A DNA stretch of 64,000 nt from Hyphomicrobiales bacterium (GTDB lineage Bacteria; Pseudomonadota; Alphaproteobacteria; Rhizobiales; Rhizobiaceae), in NCBI GenBank assembly GCA_900469965.1, contig UBZP01000022.1:124001-188000 (forward strand), given 5' to 3'. A model generated the notes under the pieces. That model saw only the letters and a list, made by a program, of their open reading frames with translations, was not told the DNA's origin and did no database searches. The first letter of the stretch is position 1; each line of letters starts with the position of its first letter. Below, one piece after another: positions 44,434 to 55,104 of the stretch. The position numbers were made by a program, and so were the translations under genes.

Positions 44434-44817
44434 ATGGACGATGTGAAGTTCGGGGAGATCCTGCTGCCGGGTGACGAGGAGGAGCAGGAGAGCCAGCGCA
44501 AGCGCGTCCGCAAGCGCTTCTGGCCGGTGCTGAAACGGGCGATCCGGCAGATTCCGTTCAGCCGCGATCTCGTCGCCGCCTATTTCTGCGCTTTCGATCC
44601 CAGGACGCCGACGCGGGTGCGCGGCATCCTCTTGGCCGCGCTCGCCTACTTCGTGCTGCCGCTCGACGGCATACCTGACCTCTTCGCCGTGGTCGGGTTC
44701 TCCGACGACGTCGCCGTGCTGACCGCCGCGTTTGCCGCCATCCGCGGCCATATCCGCGAGGATCACTACGTCGATGCCGATCGTGCGCTGATGGACGGGC
44801 TGGAGGAGGCCGGCTGA
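44434..44817 (+). CDS. YkvA family protein (DUF1232)
   Basis: A 127-residue protein with the DUF1232 core: AAYFCAFDPRTPTRVRGILLAALAYFVLPLDGIPDLFAVVGFSDDVAVL (about 48-98). The stretch includes one or two membrane-inserting helices and the conserved PLDxIPD motif. Function unknown. GGAGTG precedes the ATG. It follows phhB by 77 nt on the same strand. Confidence 0.88.
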   Translation: MDDVKFGEILLPGDEEEQESQRKRVRKRFWPVLKRAIRQIPFSRDLVAAYFCAFDPRTPTRVRGILLAALAYFVLPLDGIPDLFAVVGFSDDVAVLTAAFAAIRGHIREDHYVDADRALMDGLEEAG

Positions 44818-45169
44818 AGGCGGCCGGGGTCCAAGTCGGGGCGGGCTTTCGCCGGTCGCGGCGGTGGCGCCAACCGGCCGGAACGTTCGGTCCGTGCCAG
44901 GATGGTGCATTGTCAAACTCTTGCCTGAATCTTTGCCGACATCATCAAGCCGATGGGATGGGCTTCTTCATCGGCACCACGGCGATCCGGCCTCGAAGTC
45001 CGGCGGCAATTTGCATTGCCGTCCGTTTCATAGTAACCGCCGCATCGACGAGATGAGGGTTTGTTGACGATTTGGTAACCAGAATTAAGTCAAATTAAAT
45101 CAAATCGTGATCATTCGAGCCGTTACGTCCGCGCTCGGGCGACGACAGCAAGACAACCGGCAGGGAATC
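44818..45169. other. Intergenic stretch before the ialB-like gene
   Basis: About 350 bases with no supported gene. The right-hand 110 bases are AT-rich and contain TTGACG near 45064, so the promoter of the IalB-family gene probably lies there. Nothing else recognised. Confidence 0.4.
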
Positions 45170-45673
45170 ATGTTTGTAAGAAAATTCGCAACCGCACTCA
45201 CCCTGGTCGTGGCGACGGCCGGCGTTGCCATGGCGCAGTCGCCGACGCGCATCCAGCAGTTCAACGCCTGGGGCGCCTACTCCTACCAGGCCAACAACGG
45301 CAAGGTCTGCTACGTTCTCTCGGTGCCGAAGGAAAAGGCGCCGGCGGGCGTCGACCACGGCGACATCTTCTTCCTCGTCTCGCAGCGCCCCGGCCAGAAC
45401 ATTTCCTACGAACCGCAGGCGATGATGGGCTACCCCCTGCAGGAGAACTCCAAGGTCAACGTCACGATCGACGGGCGCACCTTCGTGATGTTCACCAAGG
45501 GCAATTCGGCATGGGTGGAAAACGCCGCCGAGGAGCCGGCCCTGGTCGCGGCGATGAAATCGGGCAAGGACATGTCGGTCAAGGCCACGTCGCGTCGCGG
45601 CACCGGCACCAGCTATTCCTATTCGCTGTCGGGAATTTCCGCGGCGCTGAAGCAGATCGAGACCTGCAAGTAA
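45170..45673 (+). CDS. Invasion-associated locus B (IalB) family protein
   Basis: A 167-residue periplasmic protein with a signal peptide (cleavage near VAMA-QSP, residue 22) and the IalB fold: WGAYSYQANNGKVCYVLSVPKEKAPAGVDHGDIFFLVSQRP and the paired conserved cysteines (near 47 and at the C-terminal TCK). IalB in Bartonella affects host-cell entry; in free-living relatives the role is unclear. CAGGGA precedes the ATG. It is a single-gene unit with its own terminator. Confidence 0.88.
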   Translation: MFVRKFATALTLVVATAGVAMAQSPTRIQQFNAWGAYSYQANNGKVCYVLSVPKEKAPAGVDHGDIFFLVSQRPGQNISYEPQAMMGYPLQENSKVNVTIDGRTFVMFTKGNSAWVENAAEEPALVAAMKSGKDMSVKATSRRGTGTSYSYSLSGISAALKQIETCK

Positions 45674-45696
45674 GCCGTCCGCCGTTCCGTTGCAGA

Positions 45697-45721
45697 AGGC
45701 CGGTCCCGCGACCGGCCTTTT
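45697..45721 (+). terminator. Intrinsic terminator after the ialB-like gene
   Basis: GGCCGGT (45698-45704) pairs with ACCGGCC (45711-45717), followed by TTTT, 24 nt after the stop codon. Confidence 0.85.
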
Positions 45722-45893
45722 CGCTTTTGCGGGGTGGACGTGACTTCCGCGCCGAAGGATGCTAAAGGCCGGCCCAACGGCTGGAGCGCGCGCAGAACGA
45801 TGCGCCGGGCGCTCCTTGGATTTCATGATCGAGACGCGGCGGATCTTTCGGGTGGACAGCCCGGCGGCATGAACGCGCAACGGGATTGTACGA

Positions 45894-47132
45894 ATGGCGA
45901 CCTTGGATTTTCTCAGCGGCACGGAACCTGCAACCGCCCGGCCGACGCGCACGGCGCCTGCCGCCGAAAAGCCGTCGCTGATCGGCCTGTCGCGGCAGGA
46001 CATGGCCGCGGCCCTGGTCGAGAAGGGCGTTTCGGAGCGGCAGGTGAAGATGCGCGTCAGCCAGCTCTGGCACTGGCTCTACGTGCGCGGCGTCTCCGAC
46101 TTCGACCACATGCTGAACGTGTCGAAGGACATGCGCGAGATGCTGAAGACGCATTTCACGATCGCGCGCCCCGAGATCGTCGAGGAGCAGGTCTCCAACG
46201 ACGGCACGCGCAAGTGGCTCCTGCGCTTTCCCGCCCGCGGCGCCGGCCGCCCCGTCGAGGTCGAGACGGTCTATATCCCCGAAGAGGGCCGCGGCACGCT
46301 GTGCATCTCCAGCCAGGTCGGCTGCACGCTCACCTGCTCCTTCTGTCACACCGGCACGCAGAAGCTGGTGCGCAACCTGACGGCGGAGGAGATCCTGGCG
46401 CAGTTGCTCTTGGCGCGCGACCGGCTCGGCGACTTCCCGGACCGCGAGACGCCGGCCGGCGCCATCGTGCCCAATGAGGGCCGCAAGGTCTCCAACATCG
46501 TCATGATGGGGATGGGCGAGCCGCTCTACAATTTCGAGAACGTCAAGCAGGCGCTCCTGATCGCCACCGACGGCGACGGGCTGTCGCTGTCCAAGCGCCG
46601 CGTGACGCTGTCGACCTCGGGCATCGTGCCGGAGATCTACCGCACCGGCGAGGAGATCGGCGTGATGCTGGCGATCTCGCTGCACGCGGTGCGCGACGAG
46701 CTGCGCGACATGCTGGTGCCGATCAACAAGAAGTATCCGCTGAAGGAACTGCTGGAGGCCTGCCGCGCCTATCCGAGCCTGTCGAACGCCCGCCGCATCA
46801 CCTTCGAATACGTGATGCTGAAGGACGTCAACGACAGCCTGGAGGACGCCAAGCTGCTGGTGCAGCTCCTTAAGGGCATCCCGGCGAAGATCAACCTGAT
46901 CCCGTTCAACCCGTGGCCGGGCACGAACTACCAGTGTTCGGACTGGGAACAGATCGAGAAGTTCGCCGACTTCATCAACCAGGCCGGCTATGCCTCGCCG
47001 ATCCGTACGCCGCGCGGCCGCGACATCCTCGCCGCCTGCGGCCAGCTCAAGTCGGAATCGGAGCGCATGCGCAAGGTCGACCGCATGGCCTACGAGGCGA
47101 TGATGATCGCCGGCCACGGCGAGGACGACTGA
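45894..47132 (+). CDS. rlmN: Dual-specificity RNA methyltransferase RlmN
   Basis: A 412-residue radical-SAM enzyme that methylates A2503 of 23S rRNA and A37 of some tRNAs. The cluster ligands are Cys144, Cys148 and Cys151 in [14 protein letters not shown]; the methyl-carrying C-terminal cysteine is Cys382 in [22 protein letters not shown] and the SGIVPEI stretch are typical. The first 30 residues are a variable extension. The ribosome site is modest. Confidence 0.95.
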   Translation: MATLDFLSGTEPATARPTRTAPAAEKPSLIGLSRQDMAAALVEKGVSERQVKMRVSQLWHWLYVRGVSDFDHMLNVSKDMREMLKTHFTIARPEIVEEQVSNDGTRKWLLRFPARGAGRPVEVETVYIPEEGRGTLCISSQVGCTLTCSFCHTGTQKLVRNLTAEEILAQLLLARDRLGDFPDRETPAGAIVPNEGRKVSNIVMMGMGEPLYNFENVKQALLIATDGDGLSLSKRRVTLSTSGIVPEIYRTGEEIGVMLAISLHAVRDELRDMLVPINKKYPLKELLEACRAYPSLSNARRITFEYVMLKDVNDSLEDAKLLVQLLKGIPAKINLIPFNPWPGTNYQCSDWEQIEKFADFINQAGYASPIRTPRGRDILAACGQLKSESERMRKVDRMAYEAMMIAGHGEDD

Positions 47133-47172
47133 GGCACGCGGATCGCTTCGCCGGCGATATCGCCCGAGGCGT

Positions 47173-47823
47173 TCAGCGCGTCTGCGTCATGAAGATCTTC
47201 ACGGCGAAGACCGAGAACACGCCGGCGAAGGTGTAGTCCAGTCCGCGCAGGACGCGGCGGTTGGTGCGCAGCCAGGCGGAGAGCTTGTCGGCGGCGAGCA
47301 CGACGATCGTGTTGACCGGCATGCCGATCATGATGAACAGCAGTCCGAGCACGATCAGCTTTCCGGTCACGTCCGGATCGCCGGCCGAGACGAACTGCGG
47401 CAGGAAGGTCATGAAGAAGATGATGACCTTGGGGTTCAGAAGGTTCACCCAGAAGCCGGTCGAGATGTTTCCCCACACCGAAGCGCCCTTCGGGGCGCTC
47501 ACGTCGACAGGCTTGTCGGAGAAGCTCGAGCCCACCCGGATCGCCTGGATCGCCAGCCACAGCAGGTAGCCCGCACCGCCGGTCTTCAGGATCATGAAGG
47601 CGGTCGGCGAGGCGGTAATCAGCGCGGAAATGCCGAATGCGACGAGGAGGGTGTGCACCACGATGCCCATCGAGGTGCCGAGCACCACGAACAGCGCCGG
47701 ACCGCGGCCCTGCGACAGGGCGCGGCTGATCGACAGCGTCATGTCCGGCCCCGGCGTCGCGGCCAGCAGGAGGCTCGCGGCGGTGAAGGCGACGAAGGTG
47801 GCAAGCGAGGGCAGGTAGTCCAT
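47173..47823 (-). CDS. LysE/RhtB family exporter
   Basis: A 216-residue membrane exporter with about six helices. The family signature is FTAASLLLAATPGPDMTLSISRALSQGRGPAL near the start, and WVNLLNPKVIIFFMTFLPQFV mid-protein. LysE proteins export amino acids such as lysine, arginine or homoserine. It is convergent with rlmN and divergent from argG, with a weak ribosome site before the ATG at 47823. Confidence 0.9.
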   Translation of the reverse strand: MDYLPSLATFVAFTAASLLLAATPGPDMTLSISRALSQGRGPALFVVLGTSMGIVVHTLLVAFGISALITASPTAFMILKTGGAGYLLWLAIQAIRVGSSFSDKPVDVSAPKGASVWGNISTGFWVNLLNPKVIIFFMTFLPQFVSAGDPDVTGKLIVLGLLFIMIGMPVNTIVVLAADKLSAWLRTNRRVLRGLDYTFAGVFSVFAVKIFMTQTR

Positions 47824-48005
47824 GTCGGCGGGTCCGCTTTTTTTCGATGCGCTGCGTTCGATACTCCTGCGCAACCGGCTTGGAAAGGCAAATCGTCAGT
47901 CGGGCATGCGGCAACGCTTGTATCGGCGCACTTTCTGGCTAAAAGATGCCGGCGACATATGGCGCGGCGCGGCCGCATTTCCTGACACCAGACGGACAGA
48001 CAACC

Positions 48006-49229
<1,224 letters not shown>

Positions 49230-49257
49230 GCGCGGCCGGTCACGGCCCATCCCAACA

Positions 49258-49287
49258 GCCCGCCGGAACGGTTTCCGGCGGGCTTTT
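49258..49287 (+). terminator. Intrinsic terminator after argG
   Basis: GCCCGCCGGA (49258-49267) pairs perfectly with TCCGGCGGGC (49274-49283), followed by TTTT, 28 nt after the argG stop. Confidence 0.9.
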
Positions 49288-49441
49288 CGTTGTCCATCGC
49301 CAGAGCCGCCCGCCGGTCTGTGCGGTGCCGGTTGCGACCCTGCCGCGGTCAGCGGCGCCGGTCATGCCGTATCCCGCAAAGCGGGCCCTTGACGGCCCGC
49401 GGGCGACAGGCTCAGATGGGCACTTTCCCGCGGAGATTCCC

Positions 49442-50083
49442 ATGACCGGTTCGATGCTGTTCGGCGCCTTCCTCGCCGCGCTGTTCTATGTCCTCATTCC
49501 AGGCCCGGCGTTCCTGGCGCTGCTCGGCATCGGCGCCGGTCAGGGGCGGAAGGCGGGGGCGATGTTCATGGGCGGGCATCTGGCGGGCGACCTCGTCTGG
49601 TCGACGCTGGCGCTGGTCGCGATCGTCGGGGCAAGGACGATCGGCACGCTCGTATTCGACGTGCTCGGCCTCCTTTGCGGGCTGTATCTCGCCTGGATCG
49701 GCTGGACGGCGCTCAGGGCCAGGCCGCGCGGGGCGGACAAGCCGCTCGTGACGGTAGAACGGCCGCTGCGGCGCGGCCTGATCTTCGGGCTGACCAACCC
49801 GAAGGGATATCCGGTGGCGCTCGCGACCTTCACGGCGCTGCTCGCCGGTTCGTCCAGCGCGCTGGAGTTCTCGTCCCTGCCGATGCTGCTCGCCGTTTCC
49901 CTCTTGGGGTTCCTGGTCGCCGATATCGTCCTGATCGCGGTCATCGGCGCCTCCGTCGTGCGCCGCTTCTATCGCCGGCACGAGCTTGCGATCGTTCGGA
50001 TGTCGGGCGTGCTGTTCCTGGGCTTCGCGGTACAGGCCGTCTGGCACGCCGCACCCGGGCTTGCGGGCTGGCGCAGGGCGTAG
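49442..50083 (+). CDS. LysE family translocator
   Basis: A 213-residue LysE-type exporter. The signature FYVLIPGPAFLALLGIGAGQGRKAGAMFMGGHLAGDL lies at the start and LIFGLTNPKGYPVALATFTALL in the middle; about six helices are predicted. GGAG six to seven nt before the ATG at 49442 supports that start over an upstream ATG. It is a second, divergent-sequence paralogue of the exporter at 47173-47823. The substrate is unknown. Confidence 0.88.
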   Translation: MTGSMLFGAFLAALFYVLIPGPAFLALLGIGAGQGRKAGAMFMGGHLAGDLVWSTLALVAIVGARTIGTLVFDVLGLLCGLYLAWIGWTALRARPRGADKPLVTVERPLRRGLIFGLTNPKGYPVALATFTALLAGSSSALEFSSLPMLLAVSLLGFLVADIVLIAVIGASVVRRFYRRHELAIVRMSGVLFLGFAVQAVWHAAPGLAGWRRA

Positions 50084-50123
50084 GCAGCCGAAGGACACGC
50101 CGGATTTCAGAGGGCGCCCGTCG

Positions 50124-51518
50124 TCAGCCGGCAGGGACGCCGGTGGGGAAGGTGATGGTGGCGCGCAGGCCGCGCCCGTCCGGATTGTCCTCCAGCGCCA
50201 GCGTTGCACCGAACAGGGCGGCGATTTCCTGGACGATCGGCAGGCCGAGTCCCATGCCAGGCGCATCGCCCGTTCCGCCGCGGGCGAAGCGCTGCAGCAC
50301 CTCGGCGCGGCGTTCGGCGGGGATTCCGGGGCCGTTGTCCACCACCTGCAGGCTCGTCCCGTCCCCCTCGGCGCGCACGGAGACCGTGACCTCCGCGCCC
50401 GGCCCGGCATAGGCGATCGCGTTCTCGATCAGGTTTCGCAGCATCTCCCCGAACAGCAGCGGCTCGGCACGCACCGATGCCGCCGCCCCGCCTTCGAAGC
50501 CGAGATCGATTCCCGCCTGGGCGGCGAGCGGCACATAGTCGGCGGTGGTCGACTGGGCCAGCGCGGTGACATCGATCACGTCGAGCGGGCGGGGCTCTGC
50601 CGACCCCGCCGCATCGATCTTCGCCATCAGCAACAGCTGGGCCAGGATGCGTTCGGCATGCGCCACGACCGCGTCGCCCTTGCGCGCCGCATCCCTGGCC
50701 TCTTCCAGCGTGTCGGCCCGGGTCGCCAGCGCGAGCTGGGTGCGGATGATGGCCAGCGGCGTGCGGAGCTGGTGGCTGGCGTTGCCGGAAAAATGACGCA
50801 GCGAATTGAGCGCCGATTGCAGACGCACCATGAAGGAGTTGACCGTCTCGACGAGGCCTTCGACTTCGCTGGGCACCTGTTGCTCGATCGGATGCAGGTC
50901 GTCCGGGCTGCGCTCCGCGATGGCGTCGCTGAGGCGGTAGAGCGGGCGCAGGGCGAGGGTCACGGCGATCCAGACGATGGCGGCGGCACCCGATATCATC
51001 AGCGCCAGGCGCAGGGCCGATCGGACGAGAATGGCCTGGGCGAGCTGGCGCCTGGCGATGGTGGTCTCGGCGACCGTGACGACGAAGGGGACCGAGTTGA
51101 CGCCGGTGGAGGCGGAGCGGTGCAGCACGGCGACGCGGATCGGCTCGCCGCGGAAGCTGGCATCGGCATAGGCGGTCGGCGCGCCGTCGGTGTCGGTGAT
51201 CGTCGGCAGCGCCTGGTAGCCGGTGATGAACTGGCCGGGCGGCCCCTCCACGCGGTAGAAGACGCGATCCTGCGCGGCCGATGTCAGCATCTCCAGCGCG
51301 ACGTAAGGGATATCCACCTCGAGCGCGCCGTTCTCGTTGACGACGACCCGCTCGGCGATCGCCAGCGCCGAGCCGGCGAGCACCCGGTCGGAGACGGTGT
51401 TGGCGGTCTTGACCGCCTCGCGATAGGTGTCGATCAGGGCCAGGACGCCGAAGACGGCGGTGGCGACGAGGAGCCACAAAAGCAACTGCCGGCGGAGCGA
51501 TGGGGCCGGATTGCGCAT
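50124..51518 (-). CDS. TctE-like sensor histidine kinase
   Basis: A 464-residue membrane kinase. Helices at about 10-30 and 168-190 enclose a periplasmic sensor domain of the two-component N-terminal type (about 31-165). The phosphoacceptor is His249 in NASHQLRTPLA, followed by the N-box NLIENAIAYAG and G-boxes VVDNGPGIP and GMGLGLPIV. Its start overlaps the regulator stop by 1 nt. By position it senses tricarboxylates or related acids for the transporter encoded at 53.7-56.6 kb. An arginine-rich reading on the same strand is a shadow. Confidence 0.93.
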   Translation of the reverse strand: MRNPAPSLRRQLLLWLLVATAVFGVLALIDTYREAVKTANTVSDRVLAGSALAIAERVVVNENGALEVDIPYVALEMLTSAAQDRVFYRVEGPPGQFITGYQALPTITDTDGAPTAYADASFRGEPIRVAVLHRSASTGVNSVPFVVTVAETTIARRQLAQAILVRSALRLALMISGAAAIVWIAVTLALRPLYRLSDAIAERSPDDLHPIEQQVPSEVEGLVETVNSFMVRLQSALNSLRHFSGNASHQLRTPLAIIRTQLALATRADTLEEARDAARKGDAVVAHAERILAQLLLMAKIDAAGSAEPRPLDVIDVTALAQSTTADYVPLAAQAGIDLGFEGGAAASVRAEPLLFGEMLRNLIENAIAYAGPGAEVTVSVRAEGDGTSLQVVDNGPGIPAERRAEVLQRFARGGTGDAPGMGLGLPIVQEIAALFGATLALEDNPDGRGLRATITFPTGVPAG

Positions 51519-52192
51519 CAGGCGGGGGTCACCTTGTCCAGATAGTAGCCGATGCCGCGGGCGGTGCGCACGGTCAGGCCGTGCGGCGCGATGCGCCGGC
51601 GCAGGCGGCTCACATATTGCTCGATCGCGTTGGCGCTGAGATCGTCGTCGAAGGCTGCGAGCGACTGCATGATCGCCTCCTTGGAGACCACCTTGCCGGC
51701 GCGCATGAACAGGATCTCCAGGAGCCCGAGTTCCCGCGCCGGGATGTCGAGCGGTGTGCCGCCGGCGGAGAAGGTGCGGGAATTGAGGTCGAGGTCGACG
51801 CCGCCGAAGCTCAGCGCCGACGAACGCAGCCCCGCCTGGCGCCTCAGCAGCATCCGCACGCGGGCCTCGAACTCGGAGATGTCGAACGGCTTGCTCATGT
51901 AGTCGTCGGCGCCGAGATCCAGTCCCTTCACCTTGTCTTCCGCCGCGCCGCGCGCGGTCAGGATCAATACGGCCGCCCGATTCTGCCGTGCGCGCATCGC
52001 GCGCAGCACCTCCAGCCCGTCCATCTCCGGCAGCGTCAGGTCGAGGATCACCAGGTCGAAGGCTTCGGCGGAGATCGCCGCGTCGGCGGAGGCGCCGTCA
52101 TTGACCACGTCCACCGCGTGGCCGGTGCCGCGCAGGATGGCGGACAGCCCGTCGGCCAGCGCCCGGTTGTCTTCGACCAGCAGTATGCGCAC
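51518..52192 (-). CDS. TctD-like OmpR-family response regulator
   Basis: A 224-residue regulator with a receiver domain (1-115; phosphoacceptor Asp51 in LVILDLTLPEMDG, Lys101 in MSKPF) and an OmpR-type winged-helix domain (about 125-220, ARELGLLEILF and RRRIAPHGLTVRTARGIGYYL). The start is GTG behind GGGGAGG. It is the first gene of the two-gene kinase operon and is divergent from a periplasmic binding-protein gene 168 nt away. Confidence 0.94.
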   Translation of the reverse strand: MRILLVEDNRALADGLSAILRGTGHAVDVVNDGASADAAISAEAFDLVILDLTLPEMDGLEVLRAMRARQNRAAVLILTARGAAEDKVKGLDLGADDYMSKPFDISEFEARVRMLLRRQAGLRSSALSFGGVDLDLNSRTFSAGGTPLDIPARELGLLEILFMRAGKVVSKEAIMQSLAAFDDDLSANAIEQYVSRLRRRIAPHGLTVRTARGIGYYLDKVTPA

Positions 52193-52360
52193 CTGATACC
52201 TCCCCGTTCACCTTCCCCGTCCGCCGTGCCGGCGTAAGAAGCGGCCAACACTTTGACTTTGCGCATAAACAGGCCAAAAAATCGATAGCGATCTTTCATT
52301 CCCGCCGCAGTCCCGCCGAGCGGGCTTGAGAACGGCGTCCCGGTCAGGCAATCTCGCCAC

Positions 52361-53428
52361 ATGCGCCTCCTCATTGCCTTTTTGCTTGCAGCATCCACCT
52401 GTCTTCCCGCCGCGGCCGCCGAGACCTTCTACCCGGCACCGGACGGCAAGGGAAACGCCCCGGTGCTCGTCGTCTACTCCTCGCTGGACGAGCCCTTGGC
52501 GCGGCCGATGATCAAGGGATTCCAGGCCGCCAATCCCGATGTGGCGGTGCGCTACGAGGAGATGCTGACCGGCGAGGTCTACGACCGCGTCGTCAAGGAG
52601 ACGGACGCCGGGCAGAAGACGGCCGACTTCGCCTTCTCCTCGGCGATGGACCTGCAGGTCAAGCTCAGCAACGACGGCTATGCCCAGCGCAGCGACCTGC
52701 CGATGAGCGAGCAGTGGCCGCAATGGGCCAACTGGCGCAACACCGCCTATGCGCTGACCTTCGAGCCCGCCGTCTTCGTCTACCACAAGCCGAGCTTCAG
52801 GACGGAAAAGCCGCCGGCCTCGCGCGCGGAGTTCCTCGACTACCTCGACCGTCACGGCGACGAGATCCACGGCCGCATCGCCACCTACGACATCGAGCGC
52901 TCCGGCGTCGGCTTCCTGTTCATGGCGCGCGACCAGGAGCAGTTCGGCGACATCTGGACGCTGATCCGCGCCATGGGGGCGGCCGGCGTGAAGCTCTATT
53001 CCACGAGTTCGGCGATCCTGGAGCGGATCGCGGACGGGCGGTTCGTGTTCGGCTACAACATCCTCGGCTCCTATGCGGCGGACTGGGCGGCCAATCATCC
53101 GGATGTCGGGATCGTCCTGCCCAAGGACTACACCGTCGTGATGTCGCGCATCGGGCTCGTGCCGCAGGCGGCGGCGTCCCCCGATCTCGGCCGCCGCTAT
53201 CTGTCGTTCTTCATGTCGAAGGAAGGCCAGACGATCATGGCGCGCGAGCTGCAGATCGCCGCCGTTTCGCCGGATGTCGCCGGCGACAACACGGCCACGG
53301 GGATGCAGGCGCTGTTGGGAACGCAACTGAAGCCCGTTCCGGTGAGCCCGGGCCTGATGGTCTATCTCGACCAGGTGAAGCGGGCGCGGCTGATCGCCCA
53401 CTGGAACGAAGTGCTGCGGACGCAATAG
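52361..53428 (+). CDS. Orphan ABC-type periplasmic substrate-binding protein
   Basis: A 355-residue type II periplasmic binding protein of the Fe3+/phosphoglycerate-like (AfuA/PgtC) group, with a signal peptide (cleavage near AAAA-ETF, residue 20). No ABC permease or ATPase gene is adjacent. It lies divergently beside the TctDE-like system and upstream of the tripartite transporter, so it may act as a ligand-loaded co-sensor for the kinase rather than in uptake, as PgtC does for the phosphoglycerate system. The ligand is unknown. Confidence 0.85.
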   Translation: MRLLIAFLLAASTCLPAAAAETFYPAPDGKGNAPVLVVYSSLDEPLARPMIKGFQAANPDVAVRYEEMLTGEVYDRVVKETDAGQKTADFAFSSAMDLQVKLSNDGYAQRSDLPMSEQWPQWANWRNTAYALTFEPAVFVYHKPSFRTEKPPASRAEFLDYLDRHGDEIHGRIATYDIERSGVGFLFMARDQEQFGDIWTLIRAMGAAGVKLYSTSSAILERIADGRFVFGYNILGSYAADWAANHPDVGIVLPKDYTVVMSRIGLVPQAAASPDLGRRYLSFFMSKEGQTIMARELQIAAVSPDVAGDNTATGMQALLGTQLKPVPVSPGLMVYLDQVKRARLIAHWNEVLRTQ

Positions 53429-53657
53429 CGGCGGTATCGCGCCCCGATCGTGGCGAGACTGTGCTACGATGTCAGCTGGATGACAGGTTTGTGTGGTGGC
53501 TTGAACACCTCGGCGGTTCCGTGGAGGCGGCGCCGGGCAATGGGGAGGAGACCCGCCATCATGGCGCAGCCGGCATGACCGCCGGCGCAGTGTGCTTTCT
53601 CCCTCGACAGTTCGAAACGACGCGCGGAGCCAAGCCGCGCCTGACGGAGGATATGCC

Positions 53658-54602
53658 TTGAAACAGTTTTTCCTTGCTTCCATTCTCGCCGGTGCGATGG
53701 CGCTGCCGGCGTTTGCCGCAGACTACAAGATCATAGCACCGGCCAATCCCGGCGGCGGCTGGGACCAGACGGCCCGCACGCTGCAGACGGTCATGCAGTC
53801 GGAAGGCATCTCCGGCAACGTGCAGGTGATCAACGTGCCGGGCGCCGGCGGAACGATCGGCCTTGCCCAGTTCGCCAGCCAGGACAAGGGCAATGCCAAC
53901 GCCCTGATCGTCGGCGGCTACGTCATGGTCGGCGCGATTCTCACGAACAAGTCGCCCGTCACGCTGAAGGATGTCACCCCGATCGCGCGCCTGACCGGTG
54001 AGTACGAGGCGATCGTCGTGCCCGCCTCCTCGCCGTTCCAGACCTTCGGCGATCTCGTCGAGGCGCTGAAGAAGGATCCGGGCGCGGTCTCCTGGGCCGG
54101 CGGTTCGGCCGGCGGCACCGACCACATCGCGGTCGGCCTGATCGCCAAGGCGGCCGGCGTCGATCCGAAGAAGATCAACTACATCGCCTATTCGGGCGGC
54201 GGCGAGGCGCTGGCGGCTATCCTCGGCGCGCAGGTCAGCGCCGGCATTTCCGGCTATGGCGAATTCGAATCGCAGGTGAAGGCCGGCACGCTGCGGCTGC
54301 TCGCCGTCTCCAGCGCCGACCGGATCGAGGGCATCGATGCCCCGACCATCAAGGAAAGCGGCCTGGACGTCGTCGTCGAGAACTGGCGCATGGTCGCGGC
54401 CGCTCCGGGCCTCAGCGACGAACAGAAGGCTGCCGTCACCGCCGATATCGAGAAGCTCGCCAAGTCGGCCGCCTGGCAGGAACAGCTGAAGACGAAGGGC
54501 TGGCAGGACACCTACCTCTCCGGCGCAGCCTTCAACGACCAGCTGGCCAAGGACGTCTCCGCCACCGAAGGCATCCTCAAAGACATCGGACTGGTCGAAT
54601 GA
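53658..54602 (+). CDS. tctC: Tripartite tricarboxylate transporter substrate-binding protein
   Basis: A 314-residue TctC-type periplasmic binding protein with a signal peptide ([19 protein letters not shown], cleavage near residue 20). The fold's carboxylate-binding loop is visible as [17 protein letters not shown], and [16 protein letters not shown] is typical. The start is TTG at 53658 with GGAGG seven nt upstream; a longer reading starts upstream of this site. Its stop overlaps tctB by ATGA. Confidence 0.93.
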   Translation: MKQFFLASILAGAMALPAFAADYKIIAPANPGGGWDQTARTLQTVMQSEGISGNVQVINVPGAGGTIGLAQFASQDKGNANALIVGGYVMVGAILTNKSPVTLKDVTPIARLTGEYEAIVVPASSPFQTFGDLVEALKKDPGAVSWAGGSAGGTDHIAVGLIAKAAGVDPKKINYIAYSGGGEALAAILGAQVSAGISGYGEFESQVKAGTLRLLAVSSADRIEGIDAPTIKESGLDVVVENWRMVAAAPGLSDEQKAAVTADIEKLAKSAAWQEQLKTKGWQDTYLSGAAFNDQLAKDVSATEGILKDIGLVE

Positions 54603-55090
54603 CGGACGGGAACAAACCCGCAAGCGCAACGCGTCGCCCCGATGGGGCGGCGCTCGTCATCGCCGTCGTGCTGGCCGCGATCGCCGGCCTGATCTTCTGG
54701 GACGTCTCGCGTCTCACGGGGGCTGCCGGCTATTCGCAGGTCGGTCCGACGACCGTGCCCTATGCGATCGCCTGCTGTCTCATCGGCCTGGCGATCTGGA
54801 CGGCGATCGAGGCCTGGCGCGGAGAGTTTCCCGAGCGCGAGCCGCAGCACGTCGCACCGGTGGTCTGGATCGTCGGCGGCCTGGCGGCACAGATGCTGCT
54901 TCTCAACGTCGCCGGCTTCTCGATCGCGACCGGCCTGCTGTTCGCGCTGACGGCCGCGGGCTTCGGCAAGCGGAAGCTCTGGATCACGATCCCCGTCGGC
55001 ATCGTCCTTGCCTTCGTCGTTTGGGTGATCTTCGCCAAACTGCTGCAGCTCTCGCTGCCCACCGGGGCGCTCGAGCACCTGTTCTTCTAA
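54599..55090 (+). CDS. tctB: Tripartite tricarboxylate transporter small membrane subunit
   Basis: A 163-residue four-helix membrane protein of the TctB family: helix one [22 protein letters not shown], then [20 protein letters not shown], and two C-terminal helices. It bridges the binding protein and the large TctA subunit. It overlaps tctC by ATGA and ends 14 nt before tctA. Confidence 0.92.
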   Translation: MTDGNKPASATRRPDGAALVIAVVLAAIAGLIFWDVSRLTGAAGYSQVGPTTVPYAIACCLIGLAIWTAIEAWRGEFPEREPQHVAPVVWIVGGLAAQMLLLNVAGFSIATGLLFALTAAGFGKRKLWITIPVGIVLAFVVWVIFAKLLQLSLPTGALEHLFF

Positions 55091-55104
55091 GGGGACGGCA
55101 GATC

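Noticed and set aside
50107-51477. Long arginine-rich frame over the sensor kinase gene
   Set aside because: It is an out-of-frame reading of the same strand; the frame at 50124-51518 has all kinase motifs.
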